The notes under the pieces are model-generated. The model ran no database searches and was not told where the DNA came from. It saw nothing but the letters and a program-made list of their open reading frames with translations. Shown here piece after piece: positions 25,225 to 33,076 of a stretch of 64,000 nucleotides of DNA. The DNA comes from Tuberibacillus sp. Marseille-P3662 (lineage in GTDB: Bacteria; Bacillota; Bacilli; Bacillales; Sporolactobacillaceae): positions 868,001-932,000 of the forward strand of contig NZ_FXBS01000006.1 in NCBI RefSeq assembly GCF_900178005.1, in the 5' to 3' direction. The position numbers were made by a program, and so were the translations under genes. Numbering within the stretch: position 1 is the first letter of the stretch; each line of letters opens with the position of its first letter.

Positions 25225-26472
25225 CTAGCAGAAGCTGTCTTTGGATTTTGGAACAGACATGCCGAACAAAGGTCTAATATATAGCGCAAGAAAAGTACCA
25301 GCTAGCGCCATAATCATCCATACCCAGCCGTGCAGACTGAAAGAAGCGATACCGCCAAAATAGGCACCAATATTGCAACCAAAGGCAATCCGAGCACCAT
25401 AACCCATAAGAAGACCACCGACAATGGAAGCGATCGCTCGCTTGAATGGAACCTTTTTCATCGCAAACAATCCACCAGCAACCGAAGCAAGAAAAGCTCC
25501 TAAAATGACGCCGAAGTCAAGGACGCTTGTCGAATGGGCAAGCACTGATTGATCAAGAGATGCACTCTTAGCGCCCGACCAATACGTCCACTGTGTCACA
25601 TCGATACCAACAGCCTGTGCGGCTTTAGCTCCCCATAAAGCAAATGCGGATGTGACGCCCCATGGGTTTCCGCGAACCATTAAAGTAACAGCATTTAATA
25701 CAGCAAGCGCTATGGCTGCCGCCCAAAGCGGCCATGACCCACGGAAGAACCGTTTAACGCCACTTGTTGTCGGTAATGGTTTAATTTGTGGCGGTTGTTT
25801 TTTTCTACGGATGACATAGGTTAATAGAAAGATCACGGCAAATACAGCTAATTGAACGATCCATGCACCTAAAAAGCCAAGCCCTGTGCTTTCAGCTAAT
25901 GAAATTGCAGGGAAGGACGGTAGTTCATTCACCCAGAATCCCCAATGCCAGGTTCCTAAAAAGGATCCGACGATAAAAGCGGCTAAGGTAATGAACATAG
26001 CCGAACGACCACCGCCAACTGCATAGAGAGTTCCTGATGCGCAGCCGCCGCCAAGTTGCATGCCAATACCGAACATAAAGGCCCCAACAACCACGCTCCA
26101 ACCAACGGGAGACACATAACCTGTGGCTGTCTGACCGAAGAAGGCGAATCCGCTCGCTAGAATGGGTGCGAATAATGTACAAGCAACGGCAAGCATAATC
26201 ATATGTGCCCGCATCGCCTGACCGTTTCCAACGGCTAACAACCGCCTAAATGCTGATGTGAATCCAAAACGTGCATGGAATAATGTATAACCAAAACCAA
26301 TACCAAGCCAAAACGTTAGTAATTGTCGTAGGTCGACAACACTTAAAATCGCATAGCTCAGCAATAAAGCAACAACCAGACCGCAACCAATCAATAGTTT
26401 CTGTGGATGGGGCAGCACTGTCTGATTTAACTGGTGCTGCTTAGTCTGCATCGTTGATTGATTCATAGCCAT
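25225..26472 (-). CDS. YeeE/YedE family (thiosulfate-uptake-like) membrane protein
   Basis: A 415-residue protein with two homologous halves of about five membrane segments each. The Cys-containing repeats of the TsuA/YeeE family are seen as GGGCASGTLYAVGGG at about 143-157 and GCNIGAYFGG in the second half; these cysteines contact thiosulfate in characterised members. The start at 26472 follows GGAGG by about nine bases. No TusA-like gene, usually adjacent in this family, is present, so the sulfur substrate remains an inference. Monocistronic. Confidence 0.82.
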   Translation of the reverse strand: MAMNQSTMQTKQHQLNQTVLPHPQKLLIGCGLVVALLLSYAILSVVDLRQLLTFWLGIGFGYTLFHARFGFTSAFRRLLAVGNGQAMRAHMIMLAVACTLFAPILASGFAFFGQTATGYVSPVGWSVVVGAFMFGIGMQLGGGCASGTLYAVGGGRSAMFITLAAFIVGSFLGTWHWGFWVNELPSFPAISLAESTGLGFLGAWIVQLAVFAVIFLLTYVIRRKKQPPQIKPLPTTSGVKRFFRGSWPLWAAAIALAVLNAVTLMVRGNPWGVTSAFALWGAKAAQAVGIDVTQWTYWSGAKSASLDQSVLAHSTSVLDFGVILGAFLASVAGGLFAMKKVPFKRAIASIVGGLLMGYGARIAFGCNIGAYFGGIASFSLHGWVWMIMALAGTFLALYIRPLFGMSVPKSKDSFC

Positions 26473-26596
26473 ATATAAAGCCTCCAATTCTTATCAATTA
26501 TATCGGATTAATAGTACTAAATTATCATAGTAAATTCATACCTATTTGTAAACCGAAATGTTCTCCATGGTATTAAAAATATAAAATAGGAATGCT

Positions 26597-26625
26597 TTGA
26601 CATTTACTCGCATAATAGCTATACT
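26597..26625 (+). promoter_or_regulatory. Sigma-A promoter of metPS
   Basis: TTGACA (26597-26602), 17 bases, TATACT (26620-26625). The roughly 90-base untranslated leader carries no clear riboswitch. Confidence 0.8.
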
Positions 26626-26716
26626 AATAACGAAATTGTCAGAAAAGCCAAAAACAAGATAACCTTCTGGCAATATCTAGGACTATATTCTTATTTATAG
26701 GGGAGGACAAAAGTCT

Positions 26717-28216
26717 ATGGAAAATCGCTCGCAATGGGGGACGCGCGCCGGGTTTATATTGGCTGCCGTCGGTTCAGCAGTTGGTCTAGGCAATATATGG
26801 CGCTTTCCTTACGTTGCCTATGACAATGGTGGCGGTGCATTCTTTCTGCCTTATTTAATTGCACTTTTGACGGCTGGTATTCCGATTTTAATTATGGAAT
26901 TTACGCTCGGTCATAGGTATCGGGGGTCGGCACCATTAGTGTTCAGAAAAATGAATAAAAAAGCAGAATGGCTTGGTTGGTGGCAAGTCTTTATCGCATT
27001 TATTATTTCAACCTATTATGCTGTTATTATTGCTTGGGCAATGGCATACGCTATTTTTTCTTTTAATCTTTCATGGGGAAATGATACAGCAGGATTCTTG
27101 ACAGGCGACTATCTTAAGCTCGTTGATGCCGGCCAGTTTGGAAGTCTTGTACCAAGCGTTTTGATTCCTTTAATCATTGTATGGGTTCTTGTATTAGGAA
27201 CGTTATTTAAAGGGGTTCGAAAAGGGATTGAAGTTGCCAATAAAATTTTTATTCCGACATTACTTGTCTTGTTTTTAATTATCGTTATTCGCGCTGTGAC
27301 ATTGGATGGAGCACTGCAAGGATTGAACGCGATGTTTCAGCCGGATTGGTCGCAAATTGCGAATGCGGATGTATGGATTGCTGCTTATGGTCAAATCTTC
27401 TTTAGCTTATCGATTTGTTTTGCGATTATGATTACTTATTCCAGTTACTTGCCTAAAAAATCTGATATCAATAATAACGCCTTTATTGCTGGTTTTAGTA
27501 ATTCCAGTTTTGAATTACTTGCGGGTATTGGTGTTTTCAGTGCCATCGGTTTTATGGCCAATACGACTGGGCAGCCTGTTGAAGAAGTTGTGAATTCAGG
27601 TGTCCTATTAGCGTTTGCTGTCTTTCCGGAAATCATTAATCAAATTCCCGGTATACCAGGATTATTCGGATTTTTGTTCTTTGCATCACTCGTTTTGGCA
27701 GGAATGTCATCACTGATTTCAATATGCGAAACTTACATTGCCGCTTTTCAAGAGAAATTCAATATTTCTAGAACAAAAGCAGTCGCGATCGGCGGCGGTC
27801 TTTCAGCCGTTATTTCACTAGTTTACGCCACCCAAGGCGGTCTTAATTTCTTAGACACCGTTGATCACTTTGTCTTATCAATGGGCGTCGGATTAGCTGG
27901 ATTAGTCGAAGTCATTGTCATTGCTTGGGTATTGCGTAAGGTCAAGAACCTACAGGAATATAACAATGCGCTTTCTGATATTAAGGTTGGCAGTTGGTGG
28001 GTCATCTGTTTGACGGTGATAACACCTATCTTGATGACGTTTATGATGGCTCAATCCATCTATACGGATTTGACTGAGCAATATAGCGGTTATCCATGGT
28101 CGTTCCTCATCATTTGTGGTTGGATTATGCTAGCTCTAACTTTGATTGCCGGATTTATCTTTACCAGTGTGAAATGGAAGTCGGGTCTAGAAAAGCAAGA
28201 TAAGGAGGTCAGTTAA
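26717..28216 (+). CDS. metP: Sodium-dependent amino acid transporter, NSS family (MetP-like)
   Basis: A 499-residue neurotransmitter:sodium symporter with about twelve membrane segments. The N-terminal WGTRAGFILAAVGSAVGLGNIWRFPY at about 6-31 is the conserved first helix, which contains sodium and substrate contacts. The adjacent 34-residue gene is the MetS-type small subunit known from the methionine/alanine importer MetPS of Corynebacterium, so methionine or alanine uptake is the best guess. The start has GGGGAGG about nine bases upstream. The promoter is at 26597. Confidence 0.87.
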   Translation: MENRSQWGTRAGFILAAVGSAVGLGNIWRFPYVAYDNGGGAFFLPYLIALLTAGIPILIMEFTLGHRYRGSAPLVFRKMNKKAEWLGWWQVFIAFIISTYYAVIIAWAMAYAIFSFNLSWGNDTAGFLTGDYLKLVDAGQFGSLVPSVLIPLIIVWVLVLGTLFKGVRKGIEVANKIFIPTLLVLFLIIVIRAVTLDGALQGLNAMFQPDWSQIANADVWIAAYGQIFFSLSICFAIMITYSSYLPKKSDINNNAFIAGFSNSSFELLAGIGVFSAIGFMANTTGQPVEEVVNSGVLLAFAVFPEIINQIPGIPGLFGFLFFASLVLAGMSSLISICETYIAAFQEKFNISRTKAVAIGGGLSAVISLVYATQGGLNFLDTVDHFVLSMGVGLAGLVEVIVIAWVLRKVKNLQEYNNALSDIKVGSWWVICLTVITPILMTFMMAQSIYTDLTEQYSGYPWSFLIICGWIMLALTLIAGFIFTSVKWKSGLEKQDKEVS

Positions 28217-28217
28217 T

Positions 28218-28322
28218 ATGAGCGGTGGCGCTATTACAATGATGGTTATCGGAATGGTGATTATTTGGGGCGGTCTTGGAGCGAGTATTTTTAATGCGGT
28301 TAAAATAGCGAAACAAAAATAA
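28218..28322 (+). CDS. metS: Small subunit of methionine/alanine NSS importer
   Basis: A 34-residue single-helix membrane peptide starting one base after the metP stop, with AAGGAGG seven to eight bases upstream. The sequence MSGGAITMMVIGMVIIWGGL followed by a short basic tail ending KIAKQK matches the MetS/MaAIMP small-subunit family pattern (GAIxMMxxGMxxIWGG). In characterised systems this peptide is required for transport by MetP. It is followed immediately by a strong terminator, so the operon is exactly metPS. It is easily missed because of its size. Confidence 0.85.
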   Translation: MSGGAITMMVIGMVIIWGGLGASIFNAVKIAKQK

Positions 28323-28331
28323 CATTATAAT

Positions 28332-28370
28332 GTGGCCCGCAAGGATGATACTTGCGGGCCACTCTTTTTT
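28332..28370 (+). terminator. Terminator after metPS
   Basis: GTGGCCCGCAAG pairs perfectly with CTTGCGGGCCAC around a seven-base loop and is followed by TCTTTTTTTT. Confidence 0.9.
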
Positions 28371-28431
28371 TCGTTATGTCGATTCAAGTTTTTCATTCGA
28401 CAAGCTGTATGGGCATTCCTCTTTAATCTAA

Positions 28432-28621
28432 TGGCTCTGTTAAACGTGACTGTTGATTTCACCTCAAGGGGTTCGCTTTCCGCGGGTAACGCTTCAAACC
28501 TCCTCATGTCCACAGGAATATCCTGCGGGGTCTTCAGCTGTTGCTGTTCCCGCAGCAGTCTCACGCATTTCTCTCCCATCAACGAAGGGCACAAAAAACA
28601 ACAATGGCCTTTAAATAGCCA
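28432..28621 (-). mobile_element. MITE-like element A (190 bp) with 6-bp target duplication
   Basis: A GC-rich non-coding element bounded by TGGCTCTGTTAAA and TTTAAATAGCCA (imperfect terminal inverted repeats). The direct repeat ATCTAA is present immediately outside both ends (28426-28431 and 28622-28627). In minus orientation its interior (GTTGAT...GAGACTGCTGCGGGA...GACCCCGCAGG...CCGCGGAAAGCGA...AAATCAAC) matches the elements at 30777 and, in its core, 32118. Open frames on both strands across it are by-products of the GC-rich palindromes. Confidence 0.75.
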
Positions 28622-28721
28622 ATCTAATAAAAGCACGTGAAATCTTATAACAGGTTCAATGAAATCAGTTTATGTCATTTATATAATTAGTTTGAACCAA
28701 AACGGGTTGAGGAGAATGCCT

Positions 28722-28907
28722 ATGACTGAACTTAGAAAAGCGGTTGAGCAAAGGAAGGCAGCGTATATTGAGATCCTTCAAAAAGCTGGTATTTATAAAA
28801 AAGCCAGTCGTGATTTACATGAGCTGACGTTAAGTGAGTTGGAAAAAGAAATCAGCTGGTGCTCGGATCCCATTAAAAAAGATATGGGAAGCTCCCATAC
28901 CTCTTAA
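28722..28907 (+). CDS. FbpA-type Fur-regulated basic protein
   Basis: A 61-residue protein: LRKAVEQRKAAYIEILQKAG followed by IYKKASRDLHELTLSELEKEI. The pattern 'GxYKK-x-LxELTLSELExE' is that of FbpA, a small protein of the iron-sparing response of Bacillus. The ATG at 28722 is chosen because GAGGAGA lies seven bases upstream; two upstream ATGs have no or poor sites. I see no strong Fur box in the short upstream region, where MITE A lies about 100 bases away, so the native promoter may have been altered. Confidence 0.7.
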   Translation: MTELRKAVEQRKAAYIEILQKAGIYKKASRDLHELTLSELEKEISWCSDPIKKDMGSSHTS

Positions 28908-28924
28908 TGAAATTCCTAATGTCT

Positions 28925-29896
28925 TTAGTTGAAAGTCTTTGGTTCATTTGACTTTGACGCTTCGACTGATTTATTTTTTTTATTTCTAAACAACGTCGCA
29001 ACAATAGGGCCAGATAAGTTATGCCACACACTGAAGATTGCGCTTGGTACCGCAGCTAAAGGGGAAAAATGAGCAACCGCCAAGCTTGCTCCTAGCCCGG
29101 AGTTTTGCATGCCAACTTCGATGGAGACAGCTTTTTGTTTGTCAGGGGTCATCTTAAGTAACTTTGCTAGTCCGTAACCCACAAGCAAACCAAGAAGATT
29201 ATGAAGCATCACGATCGCAAAGATTTCAAGTCCGGTGCTCGCTATTTTTTCATTATTCGTCGCAACAACCGCGGCGACGATAGCGACAATAGCAATCACA
29301 GAGACAAGGGGTAAAACCTTGACACCCGCCTCAACTTTTCCGCGCAACAGCATTTTCACTAGTAATCCTAATATAATCGGAAGAATGACAATTTTTATAA
29401 TGGATAAGAACAAGGACGTCACTGAAACCGATAACCATTGGCTGGCAAATAATAATATAAGTGCTGGCGTTAAAATCGGTGACAACAATGTTGATACCGT
29501 AGTGATCGCTACGGATAATGCCGTGTCTCCTTTGGATAAATAGGTCATAACGTTAGACGCTGTCCCGCCGGGGCAACAGCCGACAAGAATAATCCCAACC
29601 GCAACTTCAGGAGATACCGCAAATACGGTGGCCAACAAAAACGCTAACAATGGCATGATGGTATATTGAGCCAATACCCCGATTGCCACTTCTTTTGGCC
29701 GCTTAAAGACTTCCTTAAAGTCTTGGGTCGACAGCGTCAAACCCATGCCAAACATGATGATACCTAAAAGTGGAACAATGTAAGCAGAGATCCACGTGAA
29801 ACCGCCCGGCATCATAAAGCCCAAAATGGCAAATAAAATCACCCATACCGCAAATGTACTGCTAACAAAATTACTTAAACGCTCTAAAGCTTTCAT
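28925..29896 (-). CDS. Bile acid:sodium symporter (BASS) family transporter
   Basis: A 323-residue protein with about nine to ten membrane segments. The family signature GCCPGGTASNVMTYLSKGDTALSVA at about 106-130 and EVGMQNSGLGASLA at about 262-275 hold the sodium-binding residues of BASS proteins. Bacterial members carry pantoate, pyruvate or other organic anions; this one resembles the YocS type and its substrate is unknown. It is monocistronic and convergent with the FbpA gene, 17 bases apart. Confidence 0.85.
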   Translation of the reverse strand: MKALERLSNFVSSTFAVWVILFAILGFMMPGGFTWISAYIVPLLGIIMFGMGLTLSTQDFKEVFKRPKEVAIGVLAQYTIMPLLAFLLATVFAVSPEVAVGIILVGCCPGGTASNVMTYLSKGDTALSVAITTVSTLLSPILTPALILLFASQWLSVSVTSLFLSIIKIVILPIILGLLVKMLLRGKVEAGVKVLPLVSVIAIVAIVAAVVATNNEKIASTGLEIFAIVMLHNLLGLLVGYGLAKLLKMTPDKQKAVSIEVGMQNSGLGASLAVAHFSPLAAVPSAIFSVWHNLSGPIVATLFRNKKNKSVEASKSNEPKTFN

Positions 29897-30194
29897 GTAA
29901 TGCCCCCTTAAAAAGTAATATAAAAAGAATGATATTACATATTTTTCGCATTCGCAATATATTTCTGAATTTATGTTCTGAACATCTTACTATATGAACC
30001 CAGTTATGCTAATTTATTGTCGACAATACAAGACATTTTTCGAGCAATGCATGCAGGATATTGAAATTTTTAGTAGAAGTACTTAAAGCACAGGTTGGAA
30101 TTGAAAACGAGGGATGGATAAAAATGAAGATACGAAATTCTGTTAAAGCTGTTATTTGTTTAGGGGATATCAATTGATCGGAGATGATCATTTC

Positions 30195-30611
30195 ATGATA
30201 GCCATTAACTCTAAAACGATTCCTTCTTCAATAAAGAACCTTCTCTCTTGTGCTACTTCCGAAGAGAACGTTGATGGATCATATGAGCAATATAAACATT
30301 CTCAACATTTAAAATTATATGGATTTGAGCAAGGAGTAACATTTGTTGGTTGTATAGGCATTAAGTTTTTCAATTCAAATAAAGGTGAGATCAAACATAT
30401 TGCTGTTTCTCCCAGTGAAAGAGGAAACGGGATAGGAGGCAAGATGATAAAGTTTGTCTGCCAAGAGCATTTGTTGAGTATGATTTCTGCTGAAACCGAT
30501 CAAGACGCAGTTGGTTTTTATAGAAGGTTGGGTTTTAATATAACAAGTTTGGGTGAAAAGTACCCTAACGTAGAAAGGTTTTTATGTGTATATAATGGGG
30601 TTAAGGTATGA
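30195..30611 (+). CDS. GNAT-family N-acetyltransferase
   Basis: A 138-residue acetyltransferase. The acetyl-CoA loop is IAVSPSERGNGIGGKMIKFV at about 73-92 and the C-terminal part AVGFYRRLGFNITSLG is the conserved beta-6/7 region. The start at 30195 is chosen because GGAGA lies about ten bases upstream; an earlier TTG 13 codons upstream is possible. The base composition is A/T rich. It overlaps a short frame downstream. Substrate unknown. Confidence 0.75.
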   Translation: MIAINSKTIPSSIKNLLSCATSEENVDGSYEQYKHSQHLKLYGFEQGVTFVGCIGIKFFNSNKGEIKHIAVSPSERGNGIGGKMIKFVCQEHLLSMISAETDQDAVGFYRRLGFNITSLGEKYPNVERFLCVYNGVKV

Positions 30612-30700
30612 AATATGTTGTACGAGGGGCAGCAATATCTCAAACAATTACTTTATTTGGTTTCACGTATTTGAAGATGAAATTTAATCATAGAGGATAA
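30608..30700 (+). CDS. Possible 30-residue peptide or gene fragment
   Basis: A short frame overlaps the GNAT stop (GTATGA) and encodes MKYVVRGAAISQTITLFG and a basic end. It has no independent ribosome binding site apart from GGGGTTAAGG. It may be the start of a gene lost to local rearrangement next to MITE B. Confidence 0.25.
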   Translation: MKYVVRGAAISQTITLFGFTYLKMKFNHRG

Positions 30701-30776
30701 ATTAAGATGTTACGAAAGATGTTACAGAGACAAGTCAACCAATTTCCCGATTAATGAGGGGGAGAGTTTTTTATGT

Positions 30777-31010
30777 TGGCTCTTTTCTAAAAGAGTGTTG
30801 TTTTTTAAATAGGACCTATGACAGCTAAAATGTCGAAAATTATTGATTGGAGCGGAAGGTGCGAGACTCCTGCGGGAGGAGCGGGACAGGTGAGACCCCA
30901 CAGGCGCAGAGCGCCGAGGAGGCTCACCGCCCGCCCCGCGGAAAGCGAGCATCCTGGAGCGGAAATCAACCCCTCCTCTGAAATAGCAACAAAGTTTACG
31001 AAAACAGCCT
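30777..31010 (+). mobile_element. MITE-like element B (234 bp) with 6-bp target duplication
   Basis: It is bounded by TGGCTCTTTT and AAAACAGCCT, with TTATGT directly repeated at 30771-30776 and 31011-31016. The interior (30842-30970) is 65-70% GC by eye and matches element A in reverse: GAGACTCCTGCGGGA, GAGACCCCACAGG, GCCCCGCGGAAAGCGA, AAATCAAC. TGTTGTTTTTT follows the left end in both copies. It carries no transposase and would need one in trans. The insertion separates the Shine-Dalgarno sequence from the start of the next gene. Confidence 0.8.
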
Positions 31011-31012
31011 TT

Positions 31013-31513
31013 ATGTTAATTAGAGAGATAAGACCTGAAGATGCTGAAAACTTCGTATGTTTAATTAAGCAAGTTGAAACTCAAGCTAATTTTATGCTTA
31101 TGGAGTCCGGAGAAAGAAAGACTTCTATAGAACAACAACGTCAACAATTAGAACGTATGGAACAGCAAAGTCATTCAACAATATTTGTTGCAGAACAGGA
31201 AGAAGGAAAGTTAGTAGGCTATTTGGTTGTTATTGGTGGAAGTGTAAAGAGAACAAAACATTCTGCGTATCTTGTTATTGGTATTCTAGAAGAGTACAGG
31301 GGACGAGGAATAGGAACAAAGCTCTTTCAACGCGTAGAAGACTGGGCCATCAATCACAATATTTCACGATTAGAGCTGACAGTCGTCACTCAAAATGAAG
31401 CAGGCGTAGCTCTATATAAGAAAACAGGATTTGAAATAGAAGGTATGAAAAGACATTCACTTGTAATCGATGGTGCATTTTTCAACGAGTATTTAATGTC
31501 AAAATTATTATGA
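31013..31513 (+). CDS. GNAT-family acetyltransferase displaced from its ribosome binding site
   Basis: A 166-residue protein: LIREIRPEDAENFVCLI at the N-terminus, VIGILEEYRGRGIGTKLFQRVEDWA as acetyl-CoA loop at about 89-113, and TVVTQNEAGVALYKKTGFEIEG. The ATG at 31013 lies in the right-hand TTATGT target duplication of element B and has no Shine-Dalgarno sequence now. Before insertion GAGGGGGAGAG (30756-30766) would have stood about six bases from this ATG. The frame stays open into the element as far as an ATG at 30818, so a 231-residue fusion is possible. Expression may be reduced or re-routed. Confidence 0.78.
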   Translation: MLIREIRPEDAENFVCLIKQVETQANFMLMESGERKTSIEQQRQQLERMEQQSHSTIFVAEQEEGKLVGYLVVIGGSVKRTKHSAYLVIGILEEYRGRGIGTKLFQRVEDWAINHNISRLELTVVTQNEAGVALYKKTGFEIEGMKRHSLVIDGAFFNEYLMSKLL

Positions 31514-31583
31514 CCCACAACATAGGTGTACACGTTCTTCACAATTGTTTACCTTCAGTATAGACCCATTGTCATTTAGTCAT

Positions 31584-31856
31584 CTAATTTACAATACCAA
31601 CAAAGAAAATACCGATGATCACTGAAACAACTGATACATATTTTAAAAAACCTTTTTCTCTTCTTGCAAAAGCAACAACTCCAAGGATAACTCCAATAAT
31701 GTATATACCCATGCCAGCAAAAATCGCCGATAAAAAGTCTGACAAGCTTGTTGCTGACCATAAATCTAATGGCGAGAGTGGTTCAATTACTATAAACAAA
31801 CCGATAACAACTAAAGCAACTGAGCATATACTGTATTTTTTATTCAAATAAGACAT
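31584..31856 (-). CDS. Small three-helix membrane protein, unknown
   Basis: A 90-residue protein with hydrophobic segments at about residues 10-27, 43-64 and 71-89; the ARREKG loop between the second and third suggests a cytoplasmic turn. Either the ATG at 31856, which directly touches AAAGG, or a TTG at 31847 with eight-base spacing could be the start. No family is recognised. A/T-rich codon use is like that of the neighbouring accessory genes. Confidence 0.5.
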   Translation of the reverse strand: MSYLNKKYSICSVALVVIGLFIVIEPLSPLDLWSATSLSDFLSAIFAGMGIYIIGVILGVVAFARREKGFLKYVSVVSVIIGIFFVGIVN

Positions 31857-31917
31857 CCTTTAAAGTAAATTTACTTAATTATAACATTATTTAACTTTTA
31901 ATGATGTATATATGGCG

Positions 31918-31935
31918 AAACGTTCGGGAACGTTT
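31918..31935. promoter_or_regulatory. 18-bp perfect palindrome AAACGTTC-GG-GAACGTTT
   Basis: Two 8-bp arms separated by GG lie about 60 bases upstream of the minus-strand membrane protein gene. It could be an operator of that gene; no regulator is adjacent. Confidence 0.35.
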
Positions 31936-32025
31936 ATCATTCTTCCATGGAATTGTGGGATGATCTAACAGAAAACTACGATTTAGTGATTTTTTGTGGC
32001 TGCACAGTTAAATAATCATTCATGT

Positions 32026-32364
32026 GAGTCAATTTCATAAATGCTTATATTCATCATTGATCCGAACACTCGAATGGTCTAATGTATTAATGTTTGTTAA
32101 TTCAGCGCGTTAACATCGTTGATTGGAACGGCGGGCGGCGACTCCTGCGGGAATAGCATGAGTCTTGAGACCCCGCAATGCGATCAAGGATGATCAGCTA
32201 AATGCGTCACGTCCTGTGACAACGCTGATCCTACCCACATCCTGTGGGCATGAGGCTCAAGCCATGCCCGCGGAAGGCGTCCGCCTAGAGTAGATATCAA
32301 CAGGCCAAGCACACTGACAAATGTTTGGGTTTTCTGCTTTAGTCTTGAATGATGAAATTGACTC
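32026..32364. mobile_element. Element C: shared GC-rich core within different 13-bp inverted repeats
   Basis: GAGTCAATTTCAT (32026-32038) and ATGAAATTGACTC (32352-32364) are perfect inverted repeats, with ATGT on each outer side as a possible short target duplication. The core 32118-32301 (GTTGATTGG...ACTCCTGCGGGA...GAGACCCCGCA...GCCCGCGGAA...ATATCAAC) is homologous to elements A and B, but contains about 55 extra bases with small hairpins (for example CCCACATCCTGTGGG). It has no coding capacity. Confidence 0.55.
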
Positions 32365-32428
32365 ATGTACTAAAACTAAAGAAGCAGATTTGTTGCATGG
32401 TTATAAATTGAATCGTTTAAAGTTATGA

Positions 32429-32458
32429 AGCATTCCCTTGTTATGAGGAATGCTTTTT
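32429..32458 (+). terminator. Orphan intrinsic terminator
   Basis: AGCATTCC pairs with GGAATGCT around a ten-base loop and is followed by TTTTTGT. No coding frame ends upstream; element C lies between it and the nearest plus-strand gene. It may end a small RNA or be left from a lost gene. Confidence 0.6.
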
Positions 32459-32584
32459 GTCTTGTCTAGAAATTGAGTGATTCCCATAACAGTATAAATG
32501 CAATTAAATACAATAATTATTTATTGTAAATCGATAAAACATGTGTTAAATTCAAATTGACAATAACGAAGTGAGGTGCTTTCT

Positions 32585-33067
32585 GTGAAACGAGTGTCAA
32601 CGTTCTTTTTAAAGATAGCTGTTATTCTTATTGGACTCCCAGTTCTTGCTGTGTGCATCTTTTTAGTGCCTGAGATAGCGAGTTATGCAGCAGAATTGTA
32701 TCCAGATATGACTTATATGAAATATCTCGTTTTAATCGATTTGTATGCAGCGGCGATTCCTTTTTACTTTGCTCTATATCAAGCTTTTAAACTTTTACAC
32801 TATATTGATAAGAACAAAGCGTTCTCGGAATTATCTGTAAGAGCATTAAAAAATATAAAACACTGTGCAATTACAATCAGTATCCTGTATGTAGTGGGCA
32901 TGCCACTCTTTTATCTCATGGGGGAGAAAGATGACGCCCCAGGTATCATATTAATCGGAATGGTCATTATTTTTGCTTCATTGGTGATTGCCGTCTTTGC
33001 CGCTGTTCTTCAAAAACTGTTAAAAGAAGCGATTGATATAAAATCAGAAAATGATTTGACGGTCTGA
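32585..33067 (+). CDS. DUF2975 membrane protein
   Basis: A 160-residue protein with four membrane segments (about 7-30, 42-65, 90-112 and 122-145) and the polar turn LHYIDKNKAFSELSVRALKNIKH between segments two and three, which is the DUF2975 signature. The GTG at 32585 is chosen because GTGAGGTG lies about six bases upstream. DUF2975 genes are almost always followed by a small XRE-type regulator, as here (nine bases later). The pair probably forms a membrane-regulated transcription switch (inference). Confidence 0.8.
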   Translation: MKRVSTFFLKIAVILIGLPVLAVCIFLVPEIASYAAELYPDMTYMKYLVLIDLYAAAIPFYFALYQAFKLLHYIDKNKAFSELSVRALKNIKHCAITISILYVVGMPLFYLMGEKDDAPGIILIGMVIIFASLVIAVFAAVLQKLLKEAIDIKSENDLTV

Positions 33068-33076
33068 GGTGATAAC

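Noticed and set aside
26626-26716. Riboswitch (SAM or T-box) in the metPS leader
   Set aside because: The leader is only about 85 bases, with no T-box sequence, no terminator hairpin and no recognisable SAM aptamer.
28325-28640. Open frames of about 100 codons on both strands
   Set aside because: They run across the metPS terminator and MITE A, have no ribosome binding sites and resemble no protein; the openness follows from the GC-rich palindromes.
30818-31012. N-terminal extension of the acetyltransferase rich in Arg and Pro
   Set aside because: It is the translation of the GC-rich MITE element B; the native start is at 31013. Kept only as a possible fusion product in the findings.
31918-31935. 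Palindrome AAACGTTCGGGAACGTTT as a catabolite repressor (cre) site
   Set aside because: It lacks the central CG of the cre consensus WTGNAANCGNWNNCW in the right position; retained only as an unassigned palindrome.
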